This document shows, piece after piece, positions 1-6,451 of a stretch of DNA of 7,431 nucleotides. Both the position numbers and the translations under genes were made by a program. Source of the stretch: a bacterium (GTDB lineage: Bacteria > Planctomycetota > UBA1135 > UBA2386); the NCBI GenBank assembly GCA_011051855.1, contig DRKG01000295.1, forward strand, positions 1 through 7,431, read 5' to 3'. The notes under the pieces were generated by a model. The model was not told where the DNA came from and did not search any database. It saw nothing but the letters and a program-made list of their open reading frames with translations. Position 1 is the first letter of the stretch. The number at the start of each line of letters is the position of its first letter.

Positions 1-111
1 GCTGGCCTGGTGCATGAGCAGCGCGATCACCGTGGCCGCGAGGGTCGGCACCGCCGTGCAACGCATGCAGTGGCGGAAGCTGACGCCGACCGGGCCGCGC
101 CAGCACTTCAA
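1..111 (-). CDS. Probable ABC transporter permease, N-terminal fragment (cut by window edge)
   Basis: Only the first 37 codons are in the window. The frame opens with TTG at 111-109, which shares two bases with the TGA stop of the upstream ATPase gene (TTGA). A GAGG Shine-Dalgarno lies 7 nt before the TTG. Of the 37 codons, 36 end in G or C, which matches the real genes nearby and supports coding. The peptide starts MKCWRGPVGVSF and turns hydrophobic from about residue 19 (TAVPTLAATVIALLM), as expected for a first membrane-spanning helix after a short cytoplasmic start. Translational coupling to an ABC ATPase suggests the membrane partner of that exporter; this is inferred from position, as no permease motif is visible in so short a piece. 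An ATG at 66-64 is a possible alternative start but would shorten the lead-in to the helix and lacks the coupled signal. Confidence 0.55.
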   Translation of the reverse strand, partial: MKCWRGPVGVSFRHCMRCTAVPTLAATVIALLMHQAS

Positions 112-971
112 CGGTCCGCCTCGCGGTCGCCCTCGGGTGCCCGTCCGAGGCGGCGGAACAGCGCGAACAAGTGGTCGCGCGGCCGTTCGACGCGCACGAC
201 CTCGCCGCCGCGCCGGCGGGCGTCGTCGGCCAGCGCGACCATCGCGTCGGCGTCGAGGCCGCGCACCACCAGCGCACGTTCGTCGGTCGCCAGGAGTTCG
301 GCGAGTGGGCCGCGCGCGCGCACCGCGCCGCCGTGCAGCAGCAGCACCTCGTCGCTGATTTCCTCGACTTCCAGCAAGTGGTGCGATGCCATCAGGATCG
401 CGGTGCCGCCAGCGGCGCGTTCGCGCAGGATCGTCATCACCGCCTGCGTACCGAACGGGTCGAGGCCCGCGGTCGGCTCGTCGAGCAGCAATACCTCCGG
501 ATCGCTGAGCAAGGCCGCCGCCAGCGCCAGGCGTTTCTTCATGCCCGTGCTGAACGTGCGCACGCGCCGGCGTCTGGCGTGGGTGAGTTCGAGCCGGTCC
601 AGCAGAGCCGCGGCGCGCCGGTCGGATTCCGCGTTCGGCAGATCGAGTTCGGCGCCGACGAAGGCCAGGAACTCGGGTGCGGACAGGGTCTGCAGCGGCA
701 GTTCGGCCTCGCTCTGGAACGCGACCCGCCGCCGCAGCGCGCGACTGTCGGGGCGTTGGCCGAGCAGCGTCGCGGTGCCCGAGGTCGCACGTTGCAGTCC
801 GGCGAGCACCCGCAGCAGCGTCGTCTTGCCGGAGCCGTTCGGGCCGAGCACGGCGACGATGCGGCCGCCGTCGACGTCGAGATCGAGCGGCAGCAGCGCC
901 GAGACCGCCGGCCGCCGCCCTCGACCGGGAAACGTCACCGAAAGCTGTCGGGTCGAGATCGCGGGCGCCAT
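108..971 (-). CDS. ABC transporter ATP-binding protein
   Basis: A 287-residue nucleotide-binding subunit that hydrolyses ATP on the cytoplasmic face to drive a membrane permease, probably the gene starting at 111. Visible in order: the Walker A loop GPNGSGKTT at 43-51, a Q-loop glutamine in AFQSE near 86, a signature loop written FSTGMKKRL at 140-148, Walker B with LLLDEPTAGLD at 161-171, and the H-loop histidine in SHH at 197-198. The STGMK signature in place of LSGGQ is common in the multidrug/ABC-2 type ATPases (CcmA/NatA-like), so an exporter or ABC-2 system is likelier than an importer. Substrate cannot be told. The ATG at 971 was chosen because homology-like sequence begins directly after it and the frame upstream is Arg/Cys-rich and not protein-like; no Shine-Dalgarno is seen. 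A C-terminal extension of about 60 residues after the ATPase core is usual for this group. Confidence 0.93.
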   Translation of the reverse strand: MAPAISTRQLSVTFPGRGRRPAVSALLPLDLDVDGGRIVAVLGPNGSGKTTLLRVLAGLQRATSGTATLLGQRPDSRALRRRVAFQSEAELPLQTLSAPEFLAFVGAELDLPNAESDRRAAALLDRLELTHARRRRVRTFSTGMKKRLALAAALLSDPEVLLLDEPTAGLDPFGTQAVMTILRERAAGGTAILMASHHLLEVEEISDEVLLLHGGAVRARGPLAELLATDERALVVRGLDADAMVALADDARRRGGEVVRVERPRDHLFALFRRLGRAPEGDREADR

Positions 972-1069
972 GCGGGGCGCGATGCTACCCCGAAGGATGT
1001 GGGAACCCGAACTCCCGCAAGGCGGCTGGCCGCTTGCGTGGTGCGCGGCGATGGAATGAGATCGTGCCG
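972..1069. promoter_or_regulatory. Divergent intergenic region between ABC operon and FHA gene
   Basis: These 98 bases separate the start codons of two divergent genes, so both promoters should lie here unless they are inside the genes. On the minus strand TAGCAT (987-982) is a possible -10 hexamer about 10 bases before the ABC ATG, but the matching -35 (TTCGGG) is poor. On the plus strand GGAATGAG at 1053-1060 is the only purine-rich stretch before the FHA start. Nothing here is strong enough to name a regulator. Confidence 0.3.
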
Positions 1070-1678
1070 ATGAGCGGATACCTGGAACTGAGCGATGGCG
1101 CCTTGATCGGGGTGCGCAATGGTGCCGTGCTCGGTCGCGTGGCCGGGTGCGACGTCGTGCTCGAGGACGGCAAGGCGTCGCGCAAGCACGCGCGGTTGAT
1201 CGTCGAGGCGGGCGTGGTCGAGATCGAGGACCTGCAGAGCAGCAACGGCACGCTGCTGAACGGCAAGCCGATCCTGCGGCGCATGCTGCGTGACGGCGAC
1301 CGCATCCAGATCGGCAAGACGGTGATCGTCTACCGCGCCGGGGAGCTTCCCGGCCGCTCGCGGGCGAGTTCGGCCGGGGGCACGGCGCCGCCGGAACGGG
1401 CGCCGACCGCAGCTCCACCGACCGCAGCTCGCGTGGTCGAGTTCGAGGACGAGGTCGTCGAGATCCAGCAGCCGGAGAGCCCCAGGTCGTCCGCGCCCGG
1501 CGACGACGTGGTCGCGTCGTCGCAGCGCGTGCTGCAGTTCTCGAAGCGGCCGGGCGGCAGCAACCCGCTCGGCGACGACCTCGGCCAGATGCCGGGCGGC
1601 CTGCGGGCGCTGCTCGTGCTGCTCGTGCTGGCCGCCGGGGCCGGCATCGTCTACGGCATCTTCACTGCGATGCAGTAG
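1070..1678 (+). CDS. FHA domain protein with C-terminal membrane anchor
   Basis: A 202-residue protein. Residues 10-90 form a forkhead-associated domain, which binds phosphothreonine peptides made by Ser/Thr kinases. The family's hallmark residues are all there: GR at 22-23, SRKHA at 37-41 and DLQSSNGTLLNG at 54-65, followed by a DGDRIQIG strand near 75-82. Residues 91-178 are a low-complexity Pro/Ala/Ser-rich linker with an acidic patch (VVEFEDEVVEI, 122-132). Residues 179-198 are a single hydrophobic helix three residues from the end, so the protein is probably tail-anchored with the FHA domain in the cytoplasm. No kinase or phosphatase is in view. The ATG at 1070 is used; GTG at 1064, two codons upstream, is an alternative with better spacing from GGAA at 1053. 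The 3' end overlaps the convergent glycosyltransferase gene by 17 bases. Confidence 0.92.
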   Translation: MSGYLELSDGALIGVRNGAVLGRVAGCDVVLEDGKASRKHARLIVEAGVVEIEDLQSSNGTLLNGKPILRRMLRDGDRIQIGKTVIVYRAGELPGRSRASSAGGTAPPERAPTAAPPTAARVVEFEDEVVEIQQPESPRSSAPGDDVVASSQRVLQFSKRPGGSNPLGDDLGQMPGGLRALLVLLVLAAGAGIVYGIFTAMQ

Positions 1679-2720
1679 CCAGTCGCCTCCAGAGTGCCAG
1701 CAGGTCCGCGGCGCCGTCTCGCCAGGTGCGGGCGGCTGCGAACGCGCGGCGGTCGCGGCGGTCGGGTTCGTCGTCCGGCTGGCCCCGGCGCAGCGCCGCG
1801 GCCCAGGCGCGCGGGTCGTGCGGCGGCAGCAGCACGCCGGCATCGCCGAGCACTTCGGGAAGTGCCGAGGTGTCGGCCGCATACACCGGGCGGCCGCGGG
1901 CGAGCGCTTCGAGCACCGGCAGGCCGAAGCCCTCGTAGCTGGACGGCAGGACCACGGCGCGCGCGCGGCGGTAGAGGGTGTCGAGGGTGTCGTCGTCGAC
2001 GACGCCGAGTGCCCGCACGAAGGTGTGCTTGCGCAGGTGCCGCAGCGCGCCGGCGTCGCGGCCGGCGAGCCACAGTTCGGGGCGTTCCCGCGCCGGCAGT
2101 CGTGCGACGGCGGTCGCGACGACGCCGAGGTTCTTGCGAGGCTCGACGTGGCCGACGTGCAGCAGATAGCCGTTCGCCGGTGCCGGCCGCGGCAACCGCG
2201 CCCCGCTGGTCGCGGGGGTGGCGACCGCGTTCGGAACCACGGTCGCATGCGCGCCGGGGCAGTGCGCCGCGATACGTGCGGCGGTGAAAGCGCTCGGCGT
2301 CACCACCGCAGCGGCGCGGCGGCACGAACGGCGCAGCACGTGGCGGGCGAACACGCGCGGCCAGCGCGAGCGGGTGTCGGCGGCGCGCACGTCGTGCACC
2401 AGGAGGCAGGTCGGCACGTCGACCGCGGGCGCGGGCAGAAAGCCGTGGTCGTAGACGTCGGCGGCGAGTTGCCGCAACAGGACGGGGAGCCGGCGCCGTT
2501 CCGCGCGAGCGCGTCGCAGTGTCGGCCCGGGCGGGATGTCGACGGCGCGCCAGGCGATGTGCGGCAGCGGCGGCGGTGCGAACGACGGCCGGTGCAGCAC
2601 GGTCACCCGCTCGTCGTCGGCGAGCAGGTCGCCGAGTTCGGACAGCAACGCGAGCAGGCGGCGATTGGCTCCCGAATGCGGTCCGAGCAGCCAGCCCGCG
2701 ACGACGACGTGCAGGTTCAC
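1662..2720 (-). CDS. Glycosyltransferase family 4 (GT-B fold), third gene of the operon
   Basis: A 352-residue retaining GT-B glycosyltransferase that would move a sugar from a nucleotide sugar to a glycan acceptor. The N-terminal half shows VHD at 108-110. The C-terminal nucleotide-sugar half opens with HVGHVEPRKNL at 188-198, and the family's EX7E pair is present as E263 and E271 in YEGFGLPVLE. It begins with GTG at 2720, overlapping the stop of the preceding gene as GTGA, and GAGG lies 7 nt before it, so translation is probably coupled. Length is typical or slightly short for GT4. The gene ends inside the 3' end of the convergent FHA gene. Donor and linkage cannot be read from sequence. 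The motif region shares a near-identical DNA string with the middle gene of the operon (around 1914-1932 and 2968-2986), as expected for paralogues. Confidence 0.93.
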   Translation of the reverse strand: MNLHVVVAGWLLGPHSGANRRLLALLSELGDLLADDERVTVLHRPSFAPPPLPHIAWRAVDIPPGPTLRRARAERRRLPVLLRQLAADVYDHGFLPAPAVDVPTCLLVHDVRAADTRSRWPRVFARHVLRRSCRRAAAVVTPSAFTAARIAAHCPGAHATVVPNAVATPATSGARLPRPAPANGYLLHVGHVEPRKNLGVVATAVARLPARERPELWLAGRDAGALRHLRKHTFVRALGVVDDDTLDTLYRRARAVVLPSSYEGFGLPVLEALARGRPVYAADTSALPEVLGDAGVLLPPHDPRAWAAALRRGQPDDEPDRRDRRAFAAARTWRDGAADLLALWRRLATASQ

Positions 2721-3715
2721 GCCAGCACCTCGGCGTGGATGCGGGTCCAGGCGGCGGCGGTGTGCTCGGGGCGGAAGTGCCGCGCGCGCAGCGGCCCCGC
2801 CGACGCCGCGCGCTGGCGCCATGCCTCGTCGTGATGGGCTTGCAGCAGCGCTGCCGCGATGCCGTCGGTCGCGCGCGGGTCGACGAAGCGCGCGCAGCCA
2901 TCGGCGATCTCGCGGTGCGGTGGCAGGTCCGAACACACGACCGGGGCGCCGTGCGCGAGGCCTTCGAGCACCGGCAGGCCGAACCCCTCGAACAGCGAGA
3001 CGTGTACGAGCACGCGGCATGCGCGCAGCAGTCGGCGCTTCTCGGCTTCGTCGACGTAGTCGTCCGGTGGCCCGACGAAGCGCAGGTCGGGCAGGTCGGG
3101 GCAGCGGCGACGGGCGATGGCGTGGGCCGCGCACAAGCGGGCGCGGTTCTTGCGCGGTCGGTCGTCGCCGAGCACCAGGAGTGGGCCCGATCGGGTGGCC
3201 GGATCGGGCGGCGGCGCAATCGGGGCCGGCGTGCCGTGGGGGACTCGTTCGACGCGGCGGGCATCGGGAGCGAGCAGACGTTCGGCGTCGCGGGCGGTCA
3301 TCGTCGACGGCGCCAACACGCGCGCGGCCGAACACAGCGCGCGCTGGGTGGCGAATCGCCGCCAGCGACCGGTGTGCTCGGGCGCATCTGCGTGCAGCCA
3401 CGGCAGGTCGTGCACGGTTGCGATCGTCGGACACGGTGCGCGCAGTGGCACTGCCGCTACCGGGCTGTGCAGCAGATCGGCTCCGAGTTCGCGCAACAGT
3501 GCTGGCAGCCGTCGCTGCCGGCGCAAGGCTCCACGCGGTGCTCGCACGGACCGCACCCGCGCGAGGTCCGGGCACGTCGCGCCATCGGGAAGCAGCAGCA
3601 CGCAGTCGGCTTCGCCGCGGGCGACGTAGGCCGCCAGCGTGTCGGCGAACGCGCGAGCGACGCCGGTGGGCGGGCCGTCGCCGAAGCAGATGCCGTCGAA
3701 CGCGATCGTGCTCAT
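2717..3715 (-). CDS. Glycosyltransferase family 4 (GT-B fold), middle gene of the operon
   Basis: A 332-residue GT4-type glycosyltransferase. The N-terminus MSTIAFDGICFGDGPPTGVA carries a glycine-rich acceptor-side turn, VHDLPW follows at 101-106, and the C-terminal domain shows the EX7E pair E243 and E251 in FEGFGLPVLE. The segment usually written G-x-x-EPRKN reads GDDRPRKN at 183-190: the PRKN core with its Arg/Lys is kept, but the acidic residue before the proline is Arg. The start is secure: ATG at 3715 overlaps the TGA of the first gene (ATGA), with a very good Shine-Dalgarno, GGGAGG, 7 nt upstream. The stop overlaps the GTG start of the next gene. Together these show a single translationally coupled operon. 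Probable role: one sugar-addition step on a surface polysaccharide or glycolipid; substrate unknown. Confidence 0.93.
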   Translation of the reverse strand: MSTIAFDGICFGDGPPTGVARAFADTLAAYVARGEADCVLLLPDGATCPDLARVRSVRAPRGALRRQRRLPALLRELGADLLHSPVAAVPLRAPCPTIATVHDLPWLHADAPEHTGRWRRFATQRALCSAARVLAPSTMTARDAERLLAPDARRVERVPHGTPAPIAPPPDPATRSGPLLVLGDDRPRKNRARLCAAHAIARRRCPDLPDLRFVGPPDDYVDEAEKRRLLRACRVLVHVSLFEGFGLPVLEGLAHGAPVVCSDLPPHREIADGCARFVDPRATDGIAAALLQAHHDEAWRQRAASAGPLRARHFRPEHTAAAWTRIHAEVLA

Positions 3716-4794
3716 TCGGCGACCTCCCGGTAGAGCGCCGCGTGGCGGGCGGCGCAGTCGCGCCAGCGGAACGCCGCAGCGCGGCGGCGGCCGTGGTCGA
3801 TCTTCTCGCTCCGCAGGCTGGCGTCGCGCCAGGCGCGTTCCAACGCATCGGCGAGCGCGTCGACGTGCCGGGCGTCGGTCAGCACCAACGCGCCGTCGCC
3901 GAGTTCTCGCAGCGGGGCGCAGTCGTTGGCGACCACCGGCACGCCGAGCGCCATCGCCTCGAGCGGTGGAAAGCCGAACCCTTCCCACAACGACGGGTAG
4001 ACCATGAGGCGCGCGTGTTGCAGCAGCGGCCACAAGAGGTCGTCGTCGGCGCGGCGCAGCCAGCGCAGCAGCCCTTCGCGTTCGGCGGCGGCCAGCTCGG
4101 TGACGATCTCCTCGCAGGCCCAGCCGCGGGCGCCGACGCAGACCAGCAAAGGCCGCGGCACCGGCAGCCGGCGCCATGCGGCCAGCAGGCCGAGGTGGTT
4201 CTTGCGCGGCTCGATCGTGCCCAGGCACAGCGCGTAGTCGCGACCGGCCAGCGGGTGTGCGCTGGGCGCCGTCGGCACGTGGTCGCTGCCGAACGGGATC
4301 ACCTGCAGGCGTGCGTGTCCGGGGGCGAACGCGCGCACGTCGGCTGCGGTCGCGTGCGACGGCACCACCAGCGCGTCGGCGGCGGCGACCATCGCGCGCG
4401 TGCGTTCGCGCAGCGCACCGGCCTGCCCGCCGTGCCAGCCCGCGTCGCGCACGAACGCGAGATCGTGCACGGTCAGCACCTTGCGCGCTCGGGCGACCGG
4501 CGGTTGCACGTAGTCGGTCCAGTGGAACACGCGCGCTCTGCCGGCGAGGTGGTCGGCGCCGACGCCGAAGCGCCGCAGCCACCCCAGGCTGCGGCCGGGG
4601 ATCGGCAGCCGATGCAGTCGTGCGGCGGGGTGCGGTTCGAACGGTACTGCCGCGCGCGCGAAGCTGTGCCCGAACAGGTGAACCGCCAGGTCGTCGCGTT
4701 CGCCGAGCGCGCGCGCGAGTTCGCGCGTGGCGCGACCGATGCCGGCGCGCGACAGCAACGCGGGTCGGTAGTCGAGGGCGATCGGCAGGGGCAT
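3712..4794 (-). CDS. Glycosyltransferase family 4 (GT-B fold), first gene of the operon
   Basis: A 360-residue GT4-type glycosyltransferase. The N-terminus (DYRPALLSRAGIGRATREL, 8-26) has the glycine turn and following helix typical of the acceptor domain in mannosyl/rhamnosyl-type GT4 enzymes. TVHDLAF at 108-114, LGTIEPRKNHLGLL at 191-204 and the EX7E pair E271 and E279 in WEGFGFPPLE complete the family pattern. It is the promoter-proximal gene of the three. Only 47 bases separate its ATG from the divergent secreted-protein gene, so the promoter must lie in that gap or inside the neighbour. No Shine-Dalgarno lies at normal distance: the nearest, GGAGG on the minus strand, is about 26 nt upstream. 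The enzyme is expected to act in the cytoplasm or at the inner membrane surface; it has no signal peptide or membrane helix. Confidence 0.94.
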   Translation of the reverse strand: MPLPIALDYRPALLSRAGIGRATRELARALGERDDLAVHLFGHSFARAAVPFEPHPAARLHRLPIPGRSLGWLRRFGVGADHLAGRARVFHWTDYVQPPVARARKVLTVHDLAFVRDAGWHGGQAGALRERTRAMVAAADALVVPSHATAADVRAFAPGHARLQVIPFGSDHVPTAPSAHPLAGRDYALCLGTIEPRKNHLGLLAAWRRLPVPRPLLVCVGARGWACEEIVTELAAAEREGLLRWLRRADDDLLWPLLQHARLMVYPSLWEGFGFPPLEAMALGVPVVANDCAPLRELGDGALVLTDARHVDALADALERAWRDASLRSEKIDHGRRRAAAFRWRDCAARHAALYREVAE

Positions 4795-4841
4795 GCGGGC
4801 GGTGGGACGAAGTGGGGGGTATCCTCCGTCCGTTCATCTTG
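4795..4841. promoter_or_regulatory. Short divergent promoter region between glycosyltransferase operon and secreted-protein gene
   Basis: These 47 bases sit between two divergent start codons. On the plus strand TATCCT at 4820-4825 resembles a -10 element about 17 bases before the ATG at 4842, with no clear -35. Neither gene has a Shine-Dalgarno at normal spacing, so short-leader or leaderless transcripts are possible. The two divergent genes probably share this control region. Confidence 0.35.
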
Positions 4842-6329
4842 ATGCAGCGACGCACCGTACTGTCCCTGGTTCTCTCGTGCACCGCCGCTGCCGTTGCGCT
4901 GTTGGTGTCGGGGTTCGGGGCCGAGGATCCGGTGGCACCGCCGGGGCCCGTGCCGGTGCCGCCGGCGGGCGGAGGGCGACAACGGACCGGGGAGCACGGC
5001 ACGGTGCCCGATGACGCGCCGACGGTGGTCGTCGCGGTCACCGCCCTCGAGCGCCTGCTACCGCCGCCGCCCGCGCCGGAGTTTGCGTTCACGATGGACG
5101 GGCGGTTGCTGCCGTGCCGGGTGCTGGCCGGTGTCGGTGCCGGTCACGATGCCGAACCGCGCGCGCACGGTGTGGCGCTGGTGGCGATCGAACACGGCGG
5201 CGGCCGGTTGCTGCGGCTGGTGGCGATCCGTCCGGAGCGGCCGGTGCGCACCGAGGTCGGTGCGCGGGTCGTGGTGGGCGGGCAGGTGGCGGACGAACGC
5301 AGCCGACCGCTGCCCGGTGCGCGCGTCTGGTTGGGCGAACTCGATGCCGATGGCGAACGTCGCGAGGCCGTCACCGATGAAGATGGCGCATTCGAGTTGG
5401 ATGTGCCGATGGGCTCGGGGGTGCCGTTCGTCGTGATGGCGGCGGGCAAGGCCAGCCAGGGGCGCACCATCGAGGTCGATCGCAACCCGAGGCCGGTGGT
5501 CGCGGTGGTGCAGCCCGGTTCCGACCTCGAGGTGCAACTGGCTGCGCGCGCGCTCGACATGCGGGCTGCGCGCTGCTTCGTGTTGCCGGCGCGGCCGCTG
5601 TCGACCGGGGCGGCGCAGTGGCCGTTCTGGCTGCAGGCGGTGTTCGACGGTGCGCCGATCGACGATCGCGGCCGGGCGCGGCTCGTCGGACTGCCGCGCG
5701 ATGCCACGCTCCGGGTCGCGGTCCGGCATCCGCTGGCGCCGGCCGGGCCACCGGTCGCGGTGCGGCTTGCCGAGGCCCGCGAGCAGGCGGTGGTGCCGCT
5801 CGAGTTCGCCGCACATACGCGGCGCGGCGTCGTCGTCGACGAGCGCGGCGAGCCGGTCGCGCACGCGATGGTTTGGGTGCGGCCGCCGCGCACCCGGATC
5901 GCCGACAAGCCGTCGCCGCGCCTGCTGCCGCCGCACCTGCAGCTCGCCGGGGTGTGTCGGGCCGTCACCGACGCGGACGGCCGGTTCGAGGTCGGTGTGC
6001 CCGACGGCGGGCCGTTGACGTTGTCGGTGCGTGCCGAAGGCCACGGTGGCCGCGAGTTCGGGCTCGACATCGCCGAAGACGCACCGCTGGTGTTGCCGCG
6101 ATGGCGCGCCGGTGAGGCCGCGCTGCGCATCCTGCCGCCGGTCGAGGGCGCGATCTGGCGCGTGCGGGTGGATCTCGGCGACGGCATCGATGCGGCGGTG
6201 CCGGCCGATCAGCCGTTCCGCGTGTCGCTGCCGCACGCCGGTCGCTACCAGGTCGATGTGCGCGTCGACGGCGGTGCGACGCAGCGGCGCGAAGTGTTCG
6301 CCACCGGCCCGGTGGACATCGTGAACTGA
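4842..6329 (+). CDS. Secreted protein with two carboxypeptidase-regulatory-like repeats
   Basis: A 495-residue exported protein of unknown function. Residues 1-27 form a signal peptide (MQRR, then a hydrophobic core LSLVLSCTAAAVALLV, then SGFGA). C13 is inside the hydrophobic core, so this is not a convincing lipoprotein signal. A Pro/Gly-rich linker spans 28-60. Residues 143-215 and 328-403 both follow the carboxypeptidase regulatory-like (CarboxypepD_reg) beta-sandwich pattern: a V-x-D-E-R-x-x-P-L/V strand (GGQVADERSRPLPGARV; GVVVDERGEPVAHAMV), then the turn TDEDGAFELDVP in one and TDADGRFEVGVP in the other, then a strand ending in an Ala-x-Gly turn (MAAGKASQG; RAEGHGG). The regions between and after are also beta-rich. 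There is no peptidase domain, so a structural or binding role outside the inner membrane is likely. The ATG at 4842 places the signal peptide correctly; TTG at 4839 is adjacent. Confidence 0.85.
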   Translation: MQRRTVLSLVLSCTAAAVALLVSGFGAEDPVAPPGPVPVPPAGGGRQRTGEHGTVPDDAPTVVVAVTALERLLPPPPAPEFAFTMDGRLLPCRVLAGVGAGHDAEPRAHGVALVAIEHGGGRLLRLVAIRPERPVRTEVGARVVVGGQVADERSRPLPGARVWLGELDADGERREAVTDEDGAFELDVPMGSGVPFVVMAAGKASQGRTIEVDRNPRPVVAVVQPGSDLEVQLAARALDMRAARCFVLPARPLSTGAAQWPFWLQAVFDGAPIDDRGRARLVGLPRDATLRVAVRHPLAPAGPPVAVRLAEAREQAVVPLEFAAHTRRGVVVDERGEPVAHAMVWVRPPRTRIADKPSPRLLPPHLQLAGVCRAVTDADGRFEVGVPDGGPLTLSVRAEGHGGREFGLDIAEDAPLVLPRWRAGEAALRILPPVEGAIWRVRVDLGDGIDAAVPADQPFRVSLPHAGRYQVDVRVDGGATQRREVFATGPVDIVN

Positions 6330-6358
6330 TCGTCGCCGCCGTCTCACGCCGGGACGCA

Positions 6359-6372
6359 GCAACGATCGTTGC
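6359..6372. repeat. Perfect 14-base palindrome (possible operator)
   Basis: The sequence GCAACGATCGTTGC is its own reverse complement over all 14 bases. It lies 30 bases after the stop of the secreted-protein gene and about 45-60 bases upstream of the candidate promoter at 6416-6445. It could be a binding site for a dimeric regulator. As RNA it could form a 5-bp stem with a GATC loop, but no T-run follows, so it is not an intrinsic terminator. Confidence 0.4.
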
Positions 6373-6415
6373 CAAGGCGGCATGGGCAAGCTGCGAGCCG
6401 CGCCGTCGTCGACCC

Positions 6416-6445
6416 CCGACCCGCGTGCCCGGGGCGGGGTATACT
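6416..6445 (+). promoter_or_regulatory. Candidate sigma-70-type promoter for a small RNA
   Basis: TATACT at 6440-6445 matches five of six bases of the -10 consensus, which is notable in such GC-rich sequence. The best -35 is CCGACC at 6416-6421, 18 bases upstream, matching only the central GAC. The start of transcription would fall near 6452, immediately before a strong hairpin. Confidence 0.5.
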
Positions 6446-6451
6446 TGTCCC

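Noticed and set aside
10..1059. Plus-strand frames across the ABC ATPase gene
   Set aside because: Low-complexity Arg/Ser-rich translations opposite a gene with intact Walker A, signature, Walker B and H-loop.
1914..2986. Near-identical DNA strings at about 1914-1932 and 2968-2986, first read as a direct repeat
   Set aside because: Both encode the conserved GFGLPVLE motif of paralogous glycosyltransferases, so the match follows from protein conservation and codon bias.
2536..4842. A 768-codon open frame on the plus strand opposite the glycosyltransferase operon, and similar ones at 1818-2834 and 2519-3733
   Set aside because: They lie antisense to three genes with clear GT4 motifs, have Arg/Ala/Gly-rich composition with no motifs, and are expected from the strong GC3 bias of the real genes.
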